64,000 bases of DNA from Comamonas odontotermitis (GTDB taxonomy: Bacteria > Pseudomonadota > Gammaproteobacteria > Burkholderiales > Burkholderiaceae_C). The notes beneath the pieces are model-generated. The model saw only the letters and a list, made by a program, of their open reading frames with translations. It searched no databases and was not told the DNA's origin. Position 1 is the stretch's first letter; each line of letters opens with the position of its first letter. Where the stretch lies: the NCBI RefSeq assembly GCF_020080045.1, contig NZ_CP083451.1, positions 3,769,001 to 3,833,000 on the forward strand, given 5' to 3'. Shown here in pieces: positions 38,236 through 46,801 of the stretch. The position numbers and the translations under genes were made by a program.

Positions 38236-39609
38236 CTACAAAGTACCGTAGCTGTGCAGACCGGAGAGAAACATATTGACTCCGAGAAAGGCGAACGTCG
38301 TCACCACCAGCCCCACCAGCGCCCACCAGGCCGAGACGGTACCGCGCAGCCCCTTGACCAGGCGCATGTGCAGCCAGGCCGCATAGTTCAGCCAGACGAT
38401 CAGCGCCCAGGTTTCCTTGGGGTCCCAGCTCCAGTAGCCACCCCAGGCCTCGGCCGCCCACAGGGCGCCCAACACGGTGGCAATCGTGAAGAAGGCAAAC
38501 CCGACGGCGATGGCCTTGTACATCAGGTCATCCATCACCTCCTGCCGGGGTGTGGCGCGGTTGATCCAGTTGCGTGCAGCAATCATCAGCGCAAAAAACA
38601 CCAGAAGCGGCACGGCCATGCGCAAGGTCTTGTCGATGGCCGGGAAGAAATTGGGGTCGCCCGCCAGGCGGAAAGCTCCAAGCGGCAGCACCAGTACCAG
38701 CACGGGCACCAGCACCAGGCCCACCCACAGCGCGCGCTGGGTAGCCGATTTGAGCAGATACGCCAACGCCACCATGGCAGCCAGTGCAAACGTGCCATAG
38801 CCCACAAAGTTGGCCGGTACGTGCAGCTTCATCCACCAGCTCTTGAGAGCCGGCACCAGTGGCTGGATTTCGTGCGCCTGGCGCACCACGGTGTACCACA
38901 GCAAAAAGCCCACGGCAGCGCTCACCACCAGCATCACAAACGCTCCCAGCGAGCGGGTGCGGTAGTGCTGCTCGAAATACAGGTAGAAAAGCGCCGTCAT
39001 CCAGGCAAACAGCACGAACACCTCATACAGGTTGCTCACCGGGATGTGACCGATGTCCGGCCCCATCAGATAGCTTTCGTACCAGCGCGCCATCGTGCCC
39101 ACCAGGGCCATGGTTACCGCCAGCCAAGCCAGGCGCGTGCCGATCACCGACAGCGCCGAGCCTTCACCCCTGGAGAACATGCCGATCCAGTAAAAGATCG
39201 TGCTCATGAAGAACAGCACGCTCATCCACAGAATGGCCGACTGGCTGGAGAGAAAGTACTTGAGGCCGAATACCGTCTCCGAGCGCGCAAGCTGGCCCGC
39301 ACCGTCCACCCGGTACAGGCCGATCGCCAGCAGCGACAGCGCTGCCACCACCACCATCAGCAGTTGCAGCGGCCGCCAGAACCAGCCCAGCCAGATGAAG
39401 AATGGCACGCTGGCCACCAGAATGCCTTTTTCGTAGACGTCCATGTGATGGCCATACAGGAACAGGGCATAAGCACCACCTGCCGCCAGAGCAAGGGCAA
39501 ACAGCCAGTCCCACAGAGAGCGACCGCTGAAGTAGCCTTCGCTCAGTTGCACGGTTTTGACCACATTGCCTACAGGCGGCTGCTGCACGCCGGTTGTCGC
39601 GGTATTCAT
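38236..39609 (-). CDS. ccsA: Cytochrome c biogenesis protein CcsA/ResC (WWD heme-handling domain)
   Basis: Multi-helix inner-membrane protein of the System II cytochrome c synthase. It exports and presents heme to apocytochromes with ResB. The WWD motif WGGYWSWDPKETWALIVW lies near the C-terminus, followed by LNYAAWLHMRL with a conserved His; other hydrophobic helices run through the 457 residues. The start ATG shares one base with the resB stop (TGATG), with a GGGAGG ribosome binding site inside resB. Many databases label this same protein CcsB, so symbols are inconsistent. It is the second gene of resB-ccsA. Confidence 0.93.
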   Translation of the reverse strand: MNTATTGVQQPPVGNVVKTVQLSEGYFSGRSLWDWLFALALAAGGAYALFLYGHHMDVYEKGILVASVPFFIWLGWFWRPLQLLMVVVAALSLLAIGLYRVDGAGQLARSETVFGLKYFLSSQSAILWMSVLFFMSTIFYWIGMFSRGEGSALSVIGTRLAWLAVTMALVGTMARWYESYLMGPDIGHIPVSNLYEVFVLFAWMTALFYLYFEQHYRTRSLGAFVMLVVSAAVGFLLWYTVVRQAHEIQPLVPALKSWWMKLHVPANFVGYGTFALAAMVALAYLLKSATQRALWVGLVLVPVLVLVLPLGAFRLAGDPNFFPAIDKTLRMAVPLLVFFALMIAARNWINRATPRQEVMDDLMYKAIAVGFAFFTIATVLGALWAAEAWGGYWSWDPKETWALIVWLNYAAWLHMRLVKGLRGTVSAWWALVGLVVTTFAFLGVNMFLSGLHSYGTL

Positions 39610-41759
39610 CACTGGCCTCCCACAGGCTTGACGCCCAACAATTTCTCACTCAGCCCTTCAAACTCGCGGTCCACATCCATGGTCTTGCGGTTGGTGGACA
39701 ACGCCATGCGCGCGTCCGTGCTGCCATCGTCCCGCGGAGCCAGCCACACCCAGACACGCCGGTCTCGCACATACAACATGGCGAACACCCCCAGAATCAG
39801 GAACAGGCAACCCAGGTACACCACCAGCTTGCCCGGCGCCCTGGCCACTTGAAAGACACTCGCCTGCACCTGCTCGAAATTCGTCAGCTCAAATACCACG
39901 GGCTCGGGATACAGTTGCACATCGCTGAGCGACAGCACGGCCTGGGTCATGAACTTCTGCGTTTTCTCGTCTGCCGCCAGAGGCTGCAGGCCATCTCCAG
40001 CGCGTGCAGACTGCATCAGCTCAAACAACACGCCGTTGAGGATGCGCACCAGCACCTCGCTGGCCTTGGGGCGCTCGGCCTCAGGCACATTCTGCTCCAT
40101 GAAATCCGAAATCGCCTGCAAACCCGCGACCCGCTCGCCCTTGTCATTGGTAGCACCTGCAAAGATCGTCAATGCCTTGAGGGCGGAGGCATGCAGTTGC
40201 TCGCGCAACTCTGCCCGATCTGGCGCCACCGAAGCCTCCACATACCGGCCCACTGCGGCTTCACGCATCGCCGGGTCCTGCAGGGCTGTTTTCAGGCGCA
40301 TGAAGCCGCGCCAACTGCTCTGGTCATCCGCAGGCACGCGCAAATAGCGGAACTGGCCTGCCAGGGTATCGCGCACCCCCCACAGAAAAACGGGCTGGCC
40401 ATCACCCGTATCCACGGGCAGCATGTAGTTGTTGAACTCGCGCGCCTGGCCGGATGCATCGCGCAGCTTGTAACTGACACTGGGCCCCACGTTGCGCAAC
40501 TCTTTGGGTGTGAGCACCTTGTTGCCCGCCCCCAGGTGGTTGTCCAGGGTCGATTTCAGATCCACCTTGCGCACATCGATAGCGCCTTCACTGTCCTGGC
40601 CTTCGCCATTGCCGCCCATGTTTTCCACATTGATGGTGCGCAGCCCGGTGAATTCCAAGGTGAGCGGGGGCTTGCCCTCGCCGGTATTGATGGAGGTGGA
40701 GCCGCCCACCTCGCCCTGAATGTCGAAGCTCTTGAAGCCTGCCGCCAGCGGCACGGCCCGCAATGAAAGGCGCGAGCCGCCGTCGTCAAAGCTTGACTGG
40801 TAGATTTCGATGCCCTTGAAGCTGGCCGGGTGGTTGACTTCAATGCGCTTTTCGACTTTTTCACCAGTTTCTTTGTCGTGGATCACTACATCGCTTGCAA
40901 ACAACTTGGGCATGCCGGTGGAGTAGTACTCGACGATGAATTTCTTGAGCTCGACCGCGAATGGCAGCTCCTGCAACAGGATGCCATCCGACTGGCTGAG
41001 AATGGCGGTGTCGGACTGCGTCCCCTCGGCCACCATCAGATTGCCGCGAAATGTGGGGTTGCTGGCAGACAGACGGTGCTGCTGCGCCACTTCCGCGACC
41101 AGGCCTCCACCGGTATAGACCGACTTGCCACCCAGCAGCATCTGCGCACGCACGATCAGATCGCCATCCAGCAAGCCGCCCAGGCAGATCAGCACGATGG
41201 CGCTGTGCGCGGCCAGGTACCCGATCTTGTTGGCAGCGCCAGCCTTGGCAGCCACCATCCAGCCCTCGTGGCCAGCACCCGTGCGCTCCTGCAGTCGCAC
41301 CTTCCAGCCGCTCCCCGCCAATTGCTGGCCCACACGCTGCGCAGCCTGTGCCGGAGTTTCAGCCAGATGCGCCTGCGCCTTGTGGTGAAAGGCCTGCAAG
41401 CTTTGCACACGCACATTTTCCTTGTAGTTGCGCAGATCCGCCAGGTATTTGGGCGCGTGCTTGGCGATGCACAGGCTGGTGCTGGTCACCAGGAACGCCA
41501 GAATCAGCAGAAACCACCAGGCGCTGTAGACCGCATTGAGCTTGAGCGCCATGAACAGTTGCGACCAGAAAGGGCCGAACTGGTTGACGTAGTTGGCTGC
41601 AGGCTCATGCTGGCGCAGCACGGTACCGATGACAGAGGCAATGCAGATCACCGTCAGCAGGGCAATCGCAAAGCGCATGGAAGAGAAAAGCTCGTACAGT
41701 GCACGCCCTTGAAGACGTGGCCTGGGCGCATGCCCCTGCACAGAAGAGAGTTCAGACAT
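39609..41759 (-). CDS. resB: Cytochrome c biogenesis protein ResB (Ccs1)
   Basis: Membrane partner of CcsA in System II cytochrome c maturation. The 716-residue protein has three N-terminal helices (about residues 28-48, 75-95 and 180-198) around LFSSMRFAIALLTVICIASVIGTVLRQ, a large periplasmic domain with FKGIEIYQSSFDDGGS and a C-terminal helix LVVYLGCLFLILGVFAMLYV followed by the basic RDRRVWVWL. It is somewhat long for the family because of an insert around residues 440-600. It precedes ccsA with one-base overlap. The diheme cytochrome upstream on the same strand is a plausible substrate of this machinery. Confidence 0.93.
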   Translation of the reverse strand: MSELSSVQGHAPRPRLQGRALYELFSSMRFAIALLTVICIASVIGTVLRQHEPAANYVNQFGPFWSQLFMALKLNAVYSAWWFLLILAFLVTSTSLCIAKHAPKYLADLRNYKENVRVQSLQAFHHKAQAHLAETPAQAAQRVGQQLAGSGWKVRLQERTGAGHEGWMVAAKAGAANKIGYLAAHSAIVLICLGGLLDGDLIVRAQMLLGGKSVYTGGGLVAEVAQQHRLSASNPTFRGNLMVAEGTQSDTAILSQSDGILLQELPFAVELKKFIVEYYSTGMPKLFASDVVIHDKETGEKVEKRIEVNHPASFKGIEIYQSSFDDGGSRLSLRAVPLAAGFKSFDIQGEVGGSTSINTGEGKPPLTLEFTGLRTINVENMGGNGEGQDSEGAIDVRKVDLKSTLDNHLGAGNKVLTPKELRNVGPSVSYKLRDASGQAREFNNYMLPVDTGDGQPVFLWGVRDTLAGQFRYLRVPADDQSSWRGFMRLKTALQDPAMREAAVGRYVEASVAPDRAELREQLHASALKALTIFAGATNDKGERVAGLQAISDFMEQNVPEAERPKASEVLVRILNGVLFELMQSARAGDGLQPLAADEKTQKFMTQAVLSLSDVQLYPEPVVFELTNFEQVQASVFQVARAPGKLVVYLGCLFLILGVFAMLYVRDRRVWVWLAPRDDGSTDARMALSTNRKTMDVDREFEGLSEKLLGVKPVGGQ

Positions 41760-41885
41760 GTATCAACAACGCAATCGGTACAAAAGCAAAGGGCGAACCG
41801 TCGTTGTCCGATCAGTCCGCCCCGGTTGGGTCAGCGCTTGCGAGCAAGGTTCCCTGTAGAGAGCCCATCTTAGACGGTAGACTGC

Positions 41886-41907
41886 CAGGGATAACCCGTA
41901 ATCCCTG
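41886..41907. other. Hairpin between the cytochrome c gene and resB
   Basis: CAGGGAT-aacccgta-ATCCCTG inverted repeat inside a pair of direct ACTGCCAGGGA repeats (41881 and 41908). No T-run follows on the minus strand. It may limit readthrough from the cytochrome gene into resB. Confidence 0.35.
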
Positions 41908-41944
41908 AACTGCCAGGGACGATTCCCCGACAGCGCGGAAGCGA

Positions 41945-42577
41945 TCAGCGCAGGCCGGCGATGTAGTCGGCTACAGCCTTGATCTCCTTGTCGTTCATTT
42001 TGGCAGTCACCCCCGACATCTGGATGCTGTTGTTGCGCTTGCCATCACGGAAGTCGTGCATGGTCTGGACAATATAGTCCGCATTCTGGCCTGCCAGACG
42101 GGGGTATTGCGCCGGGATACCCGCACCATTGGGGCTGTGGCAGCCGGCGCAGGCGGCGATCTGGCGGTCCGGCAAGCCTCCGCGGTAAATGCGCTCGCCC
42201 AGAGCCACGGTATCCTTGCTCTTGGCAAAGCCCAGCTTGCCCGGCTTGCTGGCCAGCCAGTGCGAGATATTGCGCATATCGCCATCCGTGAGGCCAGCAA
42301 CCATGCCTTGCATCACTGGATTGCTGCGCTTGCCGCTCTTGAATTCTTCCAGCTGCTTGATGAGGTATTCGGGATGCTGCTGCGCCAGCTTGGGATTGAT
42401 GGCAATGGAAGAATTGCCGTCTGCATTGTGGCAAGCCGCGCAGACGGCGGTGTAACTGGCCTCGCCTTTCACCAGATCCGGCTTGGCAATTTTGGGCGCG
42501 GCCTCCGATGCCGAAAATGCAGAAACGGACGAAAAAGCCAATACAGCAGTCGTCAACAGGGAGGCGATCAACTTCAT
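41945..42577 (-). CDS. Diheme cytochrome c4-type protein
   Basis: Periplasmic or membrane-associated electron carrier of 210 residues. The signal peptide MKLIASLLTTAVLAFSSVSAF is followed by two class I cytochrome domains, with heme motifs C46-A-A-C49-H50 and C143-A-G-C146-H147. Distal Met ligands are plausible in NPVMQGM and IQMSG. The tandem domain layout matches cytochrome c4, which feeds terminal oxidases. The start ATG at 42577 is used because it begins the signal peptide. It lies 185 bp upstream of resB on the same strand, next to the heme-attachment machinery it needs. Confidence 0.93.
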   Translation of the reverse strand: MKLIASLLTTAVLAFSSVSAFSASEAAPKIAKPDLVKGEASYTAVCAACHNADGNSSIAINPKLAQQHPEYLIKQLEEFKSGKRSNPVMQGMVAGLTDGDMRNISHWLASKPGKLGFAKSKDTVALGERIYRGGLPDRQIAACAGCHSPNGAGIPAQYPRLAGQNADYIVQTMHDFRDGKRNNSIQMSGVTAKMNDKEIKAVADYIAGLR

Positions 42578-42660
42578 ATCGAGGGTCTTTATCTGGTTTA
42601 TATGCACACGGCCGGAACGACCGGCTCCTACAATGCTACCTTAGATGAATTCAAAAACAT

Positions 42661-43371
42661 ATGATGACAATGCCTAGTACCTCCCCAGCCGTTGCAGACG
42701 CGCCAAACATTGATGGCAAGTCTGCCATGGGATGGATGCACACTGCGCGCTTTCTGACAACAGCAGCCCAGTTACATCAACTACCCGTCATCAATGTGCC
42801 CGAATTTGCCTTCGTGGGTCGCTCCAATGCAGGAAAATCGACCTCGATCAATACATTGACACAACAGAACCAGCTAGCGTTTGCATCCAAGAAACCCGGG
42901 CGTACCCAGCACATCAATCTGTTTGCACTGGGCAAGAAGGGCGTGACCGATGCTGTGTTGGCCGACTTGCCGGGCTACGGCTACGCGGCGGTGTCGCGCG
43001 AAGACAAGCAGCGCTGGCAGCAGGTGATGGTGAACTACCTCGTCAGCCGCCCCAGCCTCACTGGCATCGTGCTGCTGTGCGACCCGCGCCTGGGGCTGAC
43101 CGAGTTGGACGAAGCATTGCTCGATATCATTCGCCCACGCGTCGAACAAGGTCTGAAATTTCTGGTTTTATTGACGAAAGCCGATAAATTGACTCGCGCC
43201 GAGCAGGCCAAGATTCTGTCGATCACCAAGCTCAATGCCGGTGGCGGCGAAGTGATGATGTTCAGCGCCCTGAAAAAGCAGAACGTAGACAAGGTGGCCC
43301 AACTGCTGTGGCAATGGTCGCACCCGGAAGGCGTTGCAGACCCCGAAACAGTGCCGCTGTCACTGGAATAG
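42661..43371 (+). CDS. engB: Ribosome-biogenesis GTPase EngB (YsxC/YihA)
   Basis: TRAFAC-class GTPase needed for large-subunit ribosome assembly. The 236-residue protein shows G1 GRSNAGKS, G2 Thr in KPGRTQHINLF, G3 DLPGYGYA, G4 TKAD and G5 SALK, in the usual order and spacing. Three ATGs occur within the first four codons (MMTMP); the first is given, with no clear ribosome binding site to decide. It is divergent from the cytochrome c4 gene. Confidence 0.95.
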   Translation: MMTMPSTSPAVADAPNIDGKSAMGWMHTARFLTTAAQLHQLPVINVPEFAFVGRSNAGKSTSINTLTQQNQLAFASKKPGRTQHINLFALGKKGVTDAVLADLPGYGYAAVSREDKQRWQQVMVNYLVSRPSLTGIVLLCDPRLGLTELDEALLDIIRPRVEQGLKFLVLLTKADKLTRAEQAKILSITKLNAGGGEVMMFSALKKQNVDKVAQLLWQWSHPEGVADPETVPLSLE

Positions 43372-43681
43372 CCCAAGGGGTTCTCTGCAAAAACCTCGCC
43401 AGATGGGAGGGACGGGGACTGGGATAAGCCGCAAGGCGTCTTTTAAAGGCAATGGCCGTAGCTATTGACGAAAAGGACAAAGCAGCGGACCGCCCGAGAC
43501 CGCGTTCAGGCCGCAGCAGGGAGTTTCGCAGAGGGGCTCTAGTTACAGGCTGCGCCCCGCCCTTGTACGGTGGCGACATAGGGTTGTTGCAGCAGCACTG
43601 CCCCACCGCTGCTTACCGGCCGAATCGCTTCATTTTTGATAGCTATCAGCGACTGTTACACAAGCGCCAGCAGCTATTTTC
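43372..43681. other. Gene-free interval between engB and the acyltransferase genes
   Basis: 310 bp with no recognisable gene. A 79-codon plus-strand frame (43452-43691) is proline/arginine-rich, runs into the convergent gene and lacks a ribosome binding site. The right end holds a dispersed repeat. No strong terminator was found, although two convergent transcripts meet here. Confidence 0.55.
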
Positions 43682-43688
43682 TTATGAA
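43628..43688. repeat. Dispersed intergenic repeat (ATAGCTATCAGCG ... AAGCGCCAGCAGCTATTTTC)
   Basis: One of the clearest family members: TTTTTGATAGCTATCAGCG, a short spacer, then CAAGCGCCAGCAGCTATTTT. It shares AGCGCCAGCAGCT exactly with the element at 48509-48568. It overlaps the last codons of the acyltransferase gene on the minus strand. Confidence 0.6.
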
Positions 43689-44551
43689 TAAACCGACGCT
43701 TCTCCCTCCGGCCGGGTCTTGAAGCGTTTATGGACCCAATAGTACTGCGGCACCATGGTGCGGATCTGCGCCTCCAGCTCCCGGTTCTGGCGCGTGGTGT
43801 CGGCCACCACATCATCCGTCGGGAAGTTCTGCCATGCGGGCGAGATCGTCACCTCATAGCCGGCGGGCGTCAACCGGGTGTACATGCCGATCACCTTGGC
43901 ACGGCCCAGCTTCGCAAAACGTGACAAGGAAGGAATCGTCGCTGCAACCTGGCCGAAATACGGCACGAACAGCGAATCGCTCGGGCCGAAATCCATATCC
44001 GGCAGCAGATACAGCAGGCCATGGTCCCTGCGCAGGCTGGCAATGATGGGTTTGACGCCATCGTCACGGTTGAGCATGCGCACGTCGCCGAAGCGCTGAC
44101 GGCCCTGGCGAATCCAGGCATCCACATCGGCATTGGGTTGGGTGGAAAAGATCGAGGTGAACGGCCGGTTGCAGTAAATGGTGAGCGCCGTGCCCCCTGC
44201 GTCCATACCGTAGAAATGCGGCGCGAACATGATGGTGGGGATATCCCCCTCCAGCTCTTCAAGTGCGCCAGTCATCCGGGTGCGCTTTTCCACCGTTTTT
44301 TGCGGAGCGAACCACAGCCAGCTGCGATCAAGCCAAGTTTGACAGAAGACAACAAAACTCTCTTTAACCCAGGCCCTGCGCTGAGCAAGCGACGCCTCCG
44401 GAAAGCACAACTCCAGATTGCGCAGGGCAATTTTTCGGCGCGAAGGCACCAGATAGAACAGGATGCGGCCCAAACACCAACCGATGCCGCGCAACACCGA
44501 CAGGGGCAGGTGTGACATCAACCACATCCAGCCAATAAACAACTTACCCAT
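43682..44551 (-). CDS. LpxL/LpxM-family lipid A acyltransferase (HX4D type)
   Basis: Inner-membrane acyltransferase of 289 residues. It has an N-terminal hydrophobic anchor (KLFIGWMWLMSHLPLSVLRGIGWCLGRILF), RRKIALRNLELCFPE and the catalytic HX4D at His112/Asp117 (PHFYGMD), followed by LYLLPDMDFGPSDSLFVPYFG, the usual LPLAT block. It is likely to add a secondary acyl chain to lipid A precursors. The start MGKLFIGWMW is chosen. It overlaps the 3' end of the upstream acyltransferase gene by 8 bp, so the two are co-translated. LpxL versus LpxM cannot be decided by eye. Confidence 0.88.
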   Translation of the reverse strand: MGKLFIGWMWLMSHLPLSVLRGIGWCLGRILFYLVPSRRKIALRNLELCFPEASLAQRRAWVKESFVVFCQTWLDRSWLWFAPQKTVEKRTRMTGALEELEGDIPTIMFAPHFYGMDAGGTALTIYCNRPFTSIFSTQPNADVDAWIRQGRQRFGDVRMLNRDDGVKPIIASLRRDHGLLYLLPDMDFGPSDSLFVPYFGQVAATIPSLSRFAKLGRAKVIGMYTRLTPAGYEVTISPAWQNFPTDDVVADTTRQNRELEAQIRTMVPQYYWVHKRFKTRPEGEASVYS

Positions 44552-45404
44552 GTTTGTGACTTTCTGGCTCCGCCGCGACCATACTCCGGGGCTGCTTGTA
44601 GCGCGCATAGCCCCACAGATACTGCTCAGGACTCTCGCGGATCAAGTGCTCCATCTCCTGGTTGATCTGCATCACGGCAGCTTCCATATCGGTGGCCAAG
44701 GGCTCGGCCAACTTGCGCACATGCAGATCAAAGCCCTGCCCCCAGGGCCGGCGCACACAGCGCGCCAATATAACAGCCGCACCTGTCTGTTGGGCCAACT
44801 TGGCAGCCAGCGTCATCGAATAGGCAGGCTTGCCAAAAAACGGCGACCAGATGCCCTGTCCATCGGGCGGCACCTGGTCGGGGAGCAATCCCACACTGTG
44901 TCCCTGGCGCAGGGCCTTGATCATCTGGCGCACGCCCGCCATGGTGGTGGGTGCAGATTCCAGCCCGGGGCGGGATCTTGCGGTCTCCATCAACCTGGCC
45001 AGCCATGCCTGGCGTGCCGGGCGGTACAGCACCGTGATCGGCCCGTGCACCACACCCCAGCGGCGGGCCATGGCCTGCGCCGATAATTCAAAGCAGCCCA
45101 TGTGCGGCGTCAGGAAAACGATGCCTTTGCCTGCGGCAATACCGTCATCGATTACCTCTGCACCATGCATCTCGCACGGCAGCGGCTGACCAAACCACAG
45201 ACGCGGTACCTCGGCCACCATGCGCCCGGCATGGGCAACGGCGCGGCGCACATCGGCAAACCGGTAGCCCGCCTGCGCCGCGTTGGCCACAAACCGCCTG
45301 CGATAGGTGGGAGACGCGACAAAGGTGAGCCACCCCATGGCAGCACCCAGCCCATGCAATAGCCACAATGGCAGTGCAGCAAACAGTCGAAACAAGAAAG
45401 GCAT
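44544..45404 (-). CDS. LpxL-family acyltransferase (HX4E type)
   Basis: A 286-residue inner-membrane acyltransferase. It has an N-terminal hydrophobic segment (FRLFAALPLWLLHGLGAAMGWLTF), YRRRFVANAAQAG, and the catalytic motif His101-X4-Glu106 (PHMGCFE). LLPDQVPPDGQGIWSPFFGKPAY follows. Many LPLAT enzymes have Glu rather than Asp at the second position, so it should be active. It is the first gene of the pair and is divergent from metK by 132 bp. The two paralogues have different catalytic motifs and probably add different chains to lipid A. Confidence 0.88.
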   Translation of the reverse strand: MPFLFRLFAALPLWLLHGLGAAMGWLTFVASPTYRRRFVANAAQAGYRFADVRRAVAHAGRMVAEVPRLWFGQPLPCEMHGAEVIDDGIAAGKGIVFLTPHMGCFELSAQAMARRWGVVHGPITVLYRPARQAWLARLMETARSRPGLESAPTTMAGVRQMIKALRQGHSVGLLPDQVPPDGQGIWSPFFGKPAYSMTLAAKLAQQTGAAVILARCVRRPWGQGFDLHVRKLAEPLATDMEAAVMQINQEMEHLIRESPEQYLWGYARYKQPRSMVAAEPESHKHG

Positions 45405-45536
45405 TAGAATAGGAGGGTCGCTGAGTTAAAGAGCAACTTGCAGGGCGACTTTAAAACAAAACTGCTAAAGCGTTCGCCAAGCTCCTGAAGGACTCGGGCA
45501 ACGCAATTGCCCAAGTACTGAAGGAGTTTTTTGTTT
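45405..45536 (+). promoter_or_regulatory. metK leader with ribosome-binding-site-sequestering hairpin
   Basis: The metK Shine-Dalgarno AAGGAG (45521-45526) can pair with CTCCT at 45482-45486, extended to 8 bp by AAG/TTT. Inside lies ACT/AGT and a strong GGGCAA-cgcaa-TTGCCC stem (45496-45512). The outer stem is followed by six T residues, so the same fold resembles an intrinsic terminator. An upstream AGGAG (45411-45415) could compete for CTCCT and free the site. The leader also holds GGCGA...TCGCC (45454 and 45474 area). It does not match any riboswitch consensus I can recall for metK. Confidence 0.55.
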
Positions 45537-46724
45537 ATGGCAAACAGCGATTTTCTGTTCACTTCGGAATCGGTCTCTGAAGGCCATCCCGACAAAGTGG
45601 CTGACCAGATCTCCGATGCGATTCTGGACGCTATTTTCACCCAAGACCCGCATAGCCGCGTGGCGGCCGAGACACTGACCAACACCGGTCTGGTGGTATT
45701 GGCGGGCGAAATCACAACCGGCGCCAATGTGGATTACATCCAGGTGGCGCGCGACACCATCAAGCGCATCGGCTACGACAACACCGATTACGGCATTGAC
45801 TACAAAGGCTGCGCCGTGCTCGTGGCCTATGACAAGCAGAGCCAGGACATCGCCCAGGGCGTGGACAAGGCGAGCGATGACGAACTCAATACCGGCGCTG
45901 GTGACCAGGGCCTGATGTTTGGCTACGCCTGCGACGAGACGCCCGAGCTGATGCCCGCGCCCATTTACTATGCCCACCGCCTTGTGGAACGCCAGGCCCA
46001 GTTGCGCAAGGACGGCCGCCTGCCTTTCCTGCGCCCCGACGCCAAGAGCCAGGTGACCATGCGCTACGTGGACGGCAGGCCCCACAGCATCGACACGGTG
46101 GTGCTGTCGACCCAGCACAGCCCTGATCAGTCGGAGACTGCCACCAAGATGAAGGCCAGCTTCACTGAGGCCATCATCGAGGAAATCATCAAGCCCGTGC
46201 TGCCCAAGGAATGGCTGCAGGACACCAAGTACCTGATCAACCCGACCGGACGCTTCGTCGTCGGTGGCCCGCAGGGCGACTGCGGCCTGACCGGCCGCAA
46301 GATCATCGTGGACACCTATGGCGGTGCCTGCCCCCACGGCGGCGGCGCCTTCTCGGGCAAGGACCCAACGAAGGTGGACCGCTCGGCCGCCTACGCTGCC
46401 CGCTATGTGGCCAAGAACGTGGTGGCTGCTGGTCTGGCACGCCAGTGCCAGGTGCAGGTGGCTTACGCCATTGGCGTGGCACGCCCCATGAACATCACCG
46501 TGTACACCGAAGGCACCGGCGTGATCCCCGACGCGGAAATCGCCAAGCTGGTGGCTGCGCACTTTGACTTGCGCCCCAAGGGCATCATCCAGATGCTGGA
46601 CCTGCTGCGCCCGATCTACAGCAAGACTGCTGCCTACGGCCACTTTGGCCGCGAAGAGCCTGAGTTTACGTGGGAGCGGACCGATAAAGCGGCATTGCTA
46701 CGCGCTGCTGCAGGCTTGAAGTAA
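45537..46724 (+). CDS. metK: S-adenosylmethionine synthetase
   Basis: Makes S-adenosylmethionine from methionine and ATP. The 395-residue protein starts [20 protein letters not shown], with the GHPDK ATP-binding motif at residues 16-20. [12 protein letters not shown] and the P-loop-like [19 protein letters not shown] are intact. An in-frame TTG two codons upstream is ignored because the ATG has AAGGAG with a ten-base T-rich spacer. It is preceded by a leader that can hide that site and is followed by a strong terminator, so it is a single-gene transcript. Codon use is biased toward highly expressed genes. Confidence 0.97.
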   Translation: MANSDFLFTSESVSEGHPDKVADQISDAILDAIFTQDPHSRVAAETLTNTGLVVLAGEITTGANVDYIQVARDTIKRIGYDNTDYGIDYKGCAVLVAYDKQSQDIAQGVDKASDDELNTGAGDQGLMFGYACDETPELMPAPIYYAHRLVERQAQLRKDGRLPFLRPDAKSQVTMRYVDGRPHSIDTVVLSTQHSPDQSETATKMKASFTEAIIEEIIKPVLPKEWLQDTKYLINPTGRFVVGGPQGDCGLTGRKIIVDTYGGACPHGGGAFSGKDPTKVDRSAAYAARYVAKNVVAAGLARQCQVQVAYAIGVARPMNITVYTEGTGVIPDAEIAKLVAAHFDLRPKGIIQMLDLLRPIYSKTAAYGHFGREEPEFTWERTDKAALLRAAAGLK

Positions 46725-46740
46725 ATTTTCAGCCTCTCTG

Positions 46741-46773
46741 AAATCCGCCTGGAGCAATCCGGCGGATTTTTTT
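46741..46773 (+). terminator. Rho-independent terminator of metK
   Basis: AAATCCGCC...GGCGGATTT, a perfect 9-bp stem with an 11-nt loop, followed by TTTT. It lies 16 bp after the stop and 28 bp before the convergent nrtR stop. Confidence 0.88.
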
Positions 46774-46801
46774 ATGGGTTGTCGTGGGTACTACTCAGCG
46801 C

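Noticed and set aside
43452..43691. A 79-codon plus-strand frame after engB
   Set aside because: It overlaps the convergent acyltransferase end and a dispersed repeat. It has no ribosome binding site or motif.
45405..45536. SAH or SAM riboswitch upstream of metK
   Set aside because: The conserved blocks I recall for SAH (GAGGAGCGCUGC, GGCUCGG) and SAM riboswitches are not present. It is kept only as an unassigned leader.
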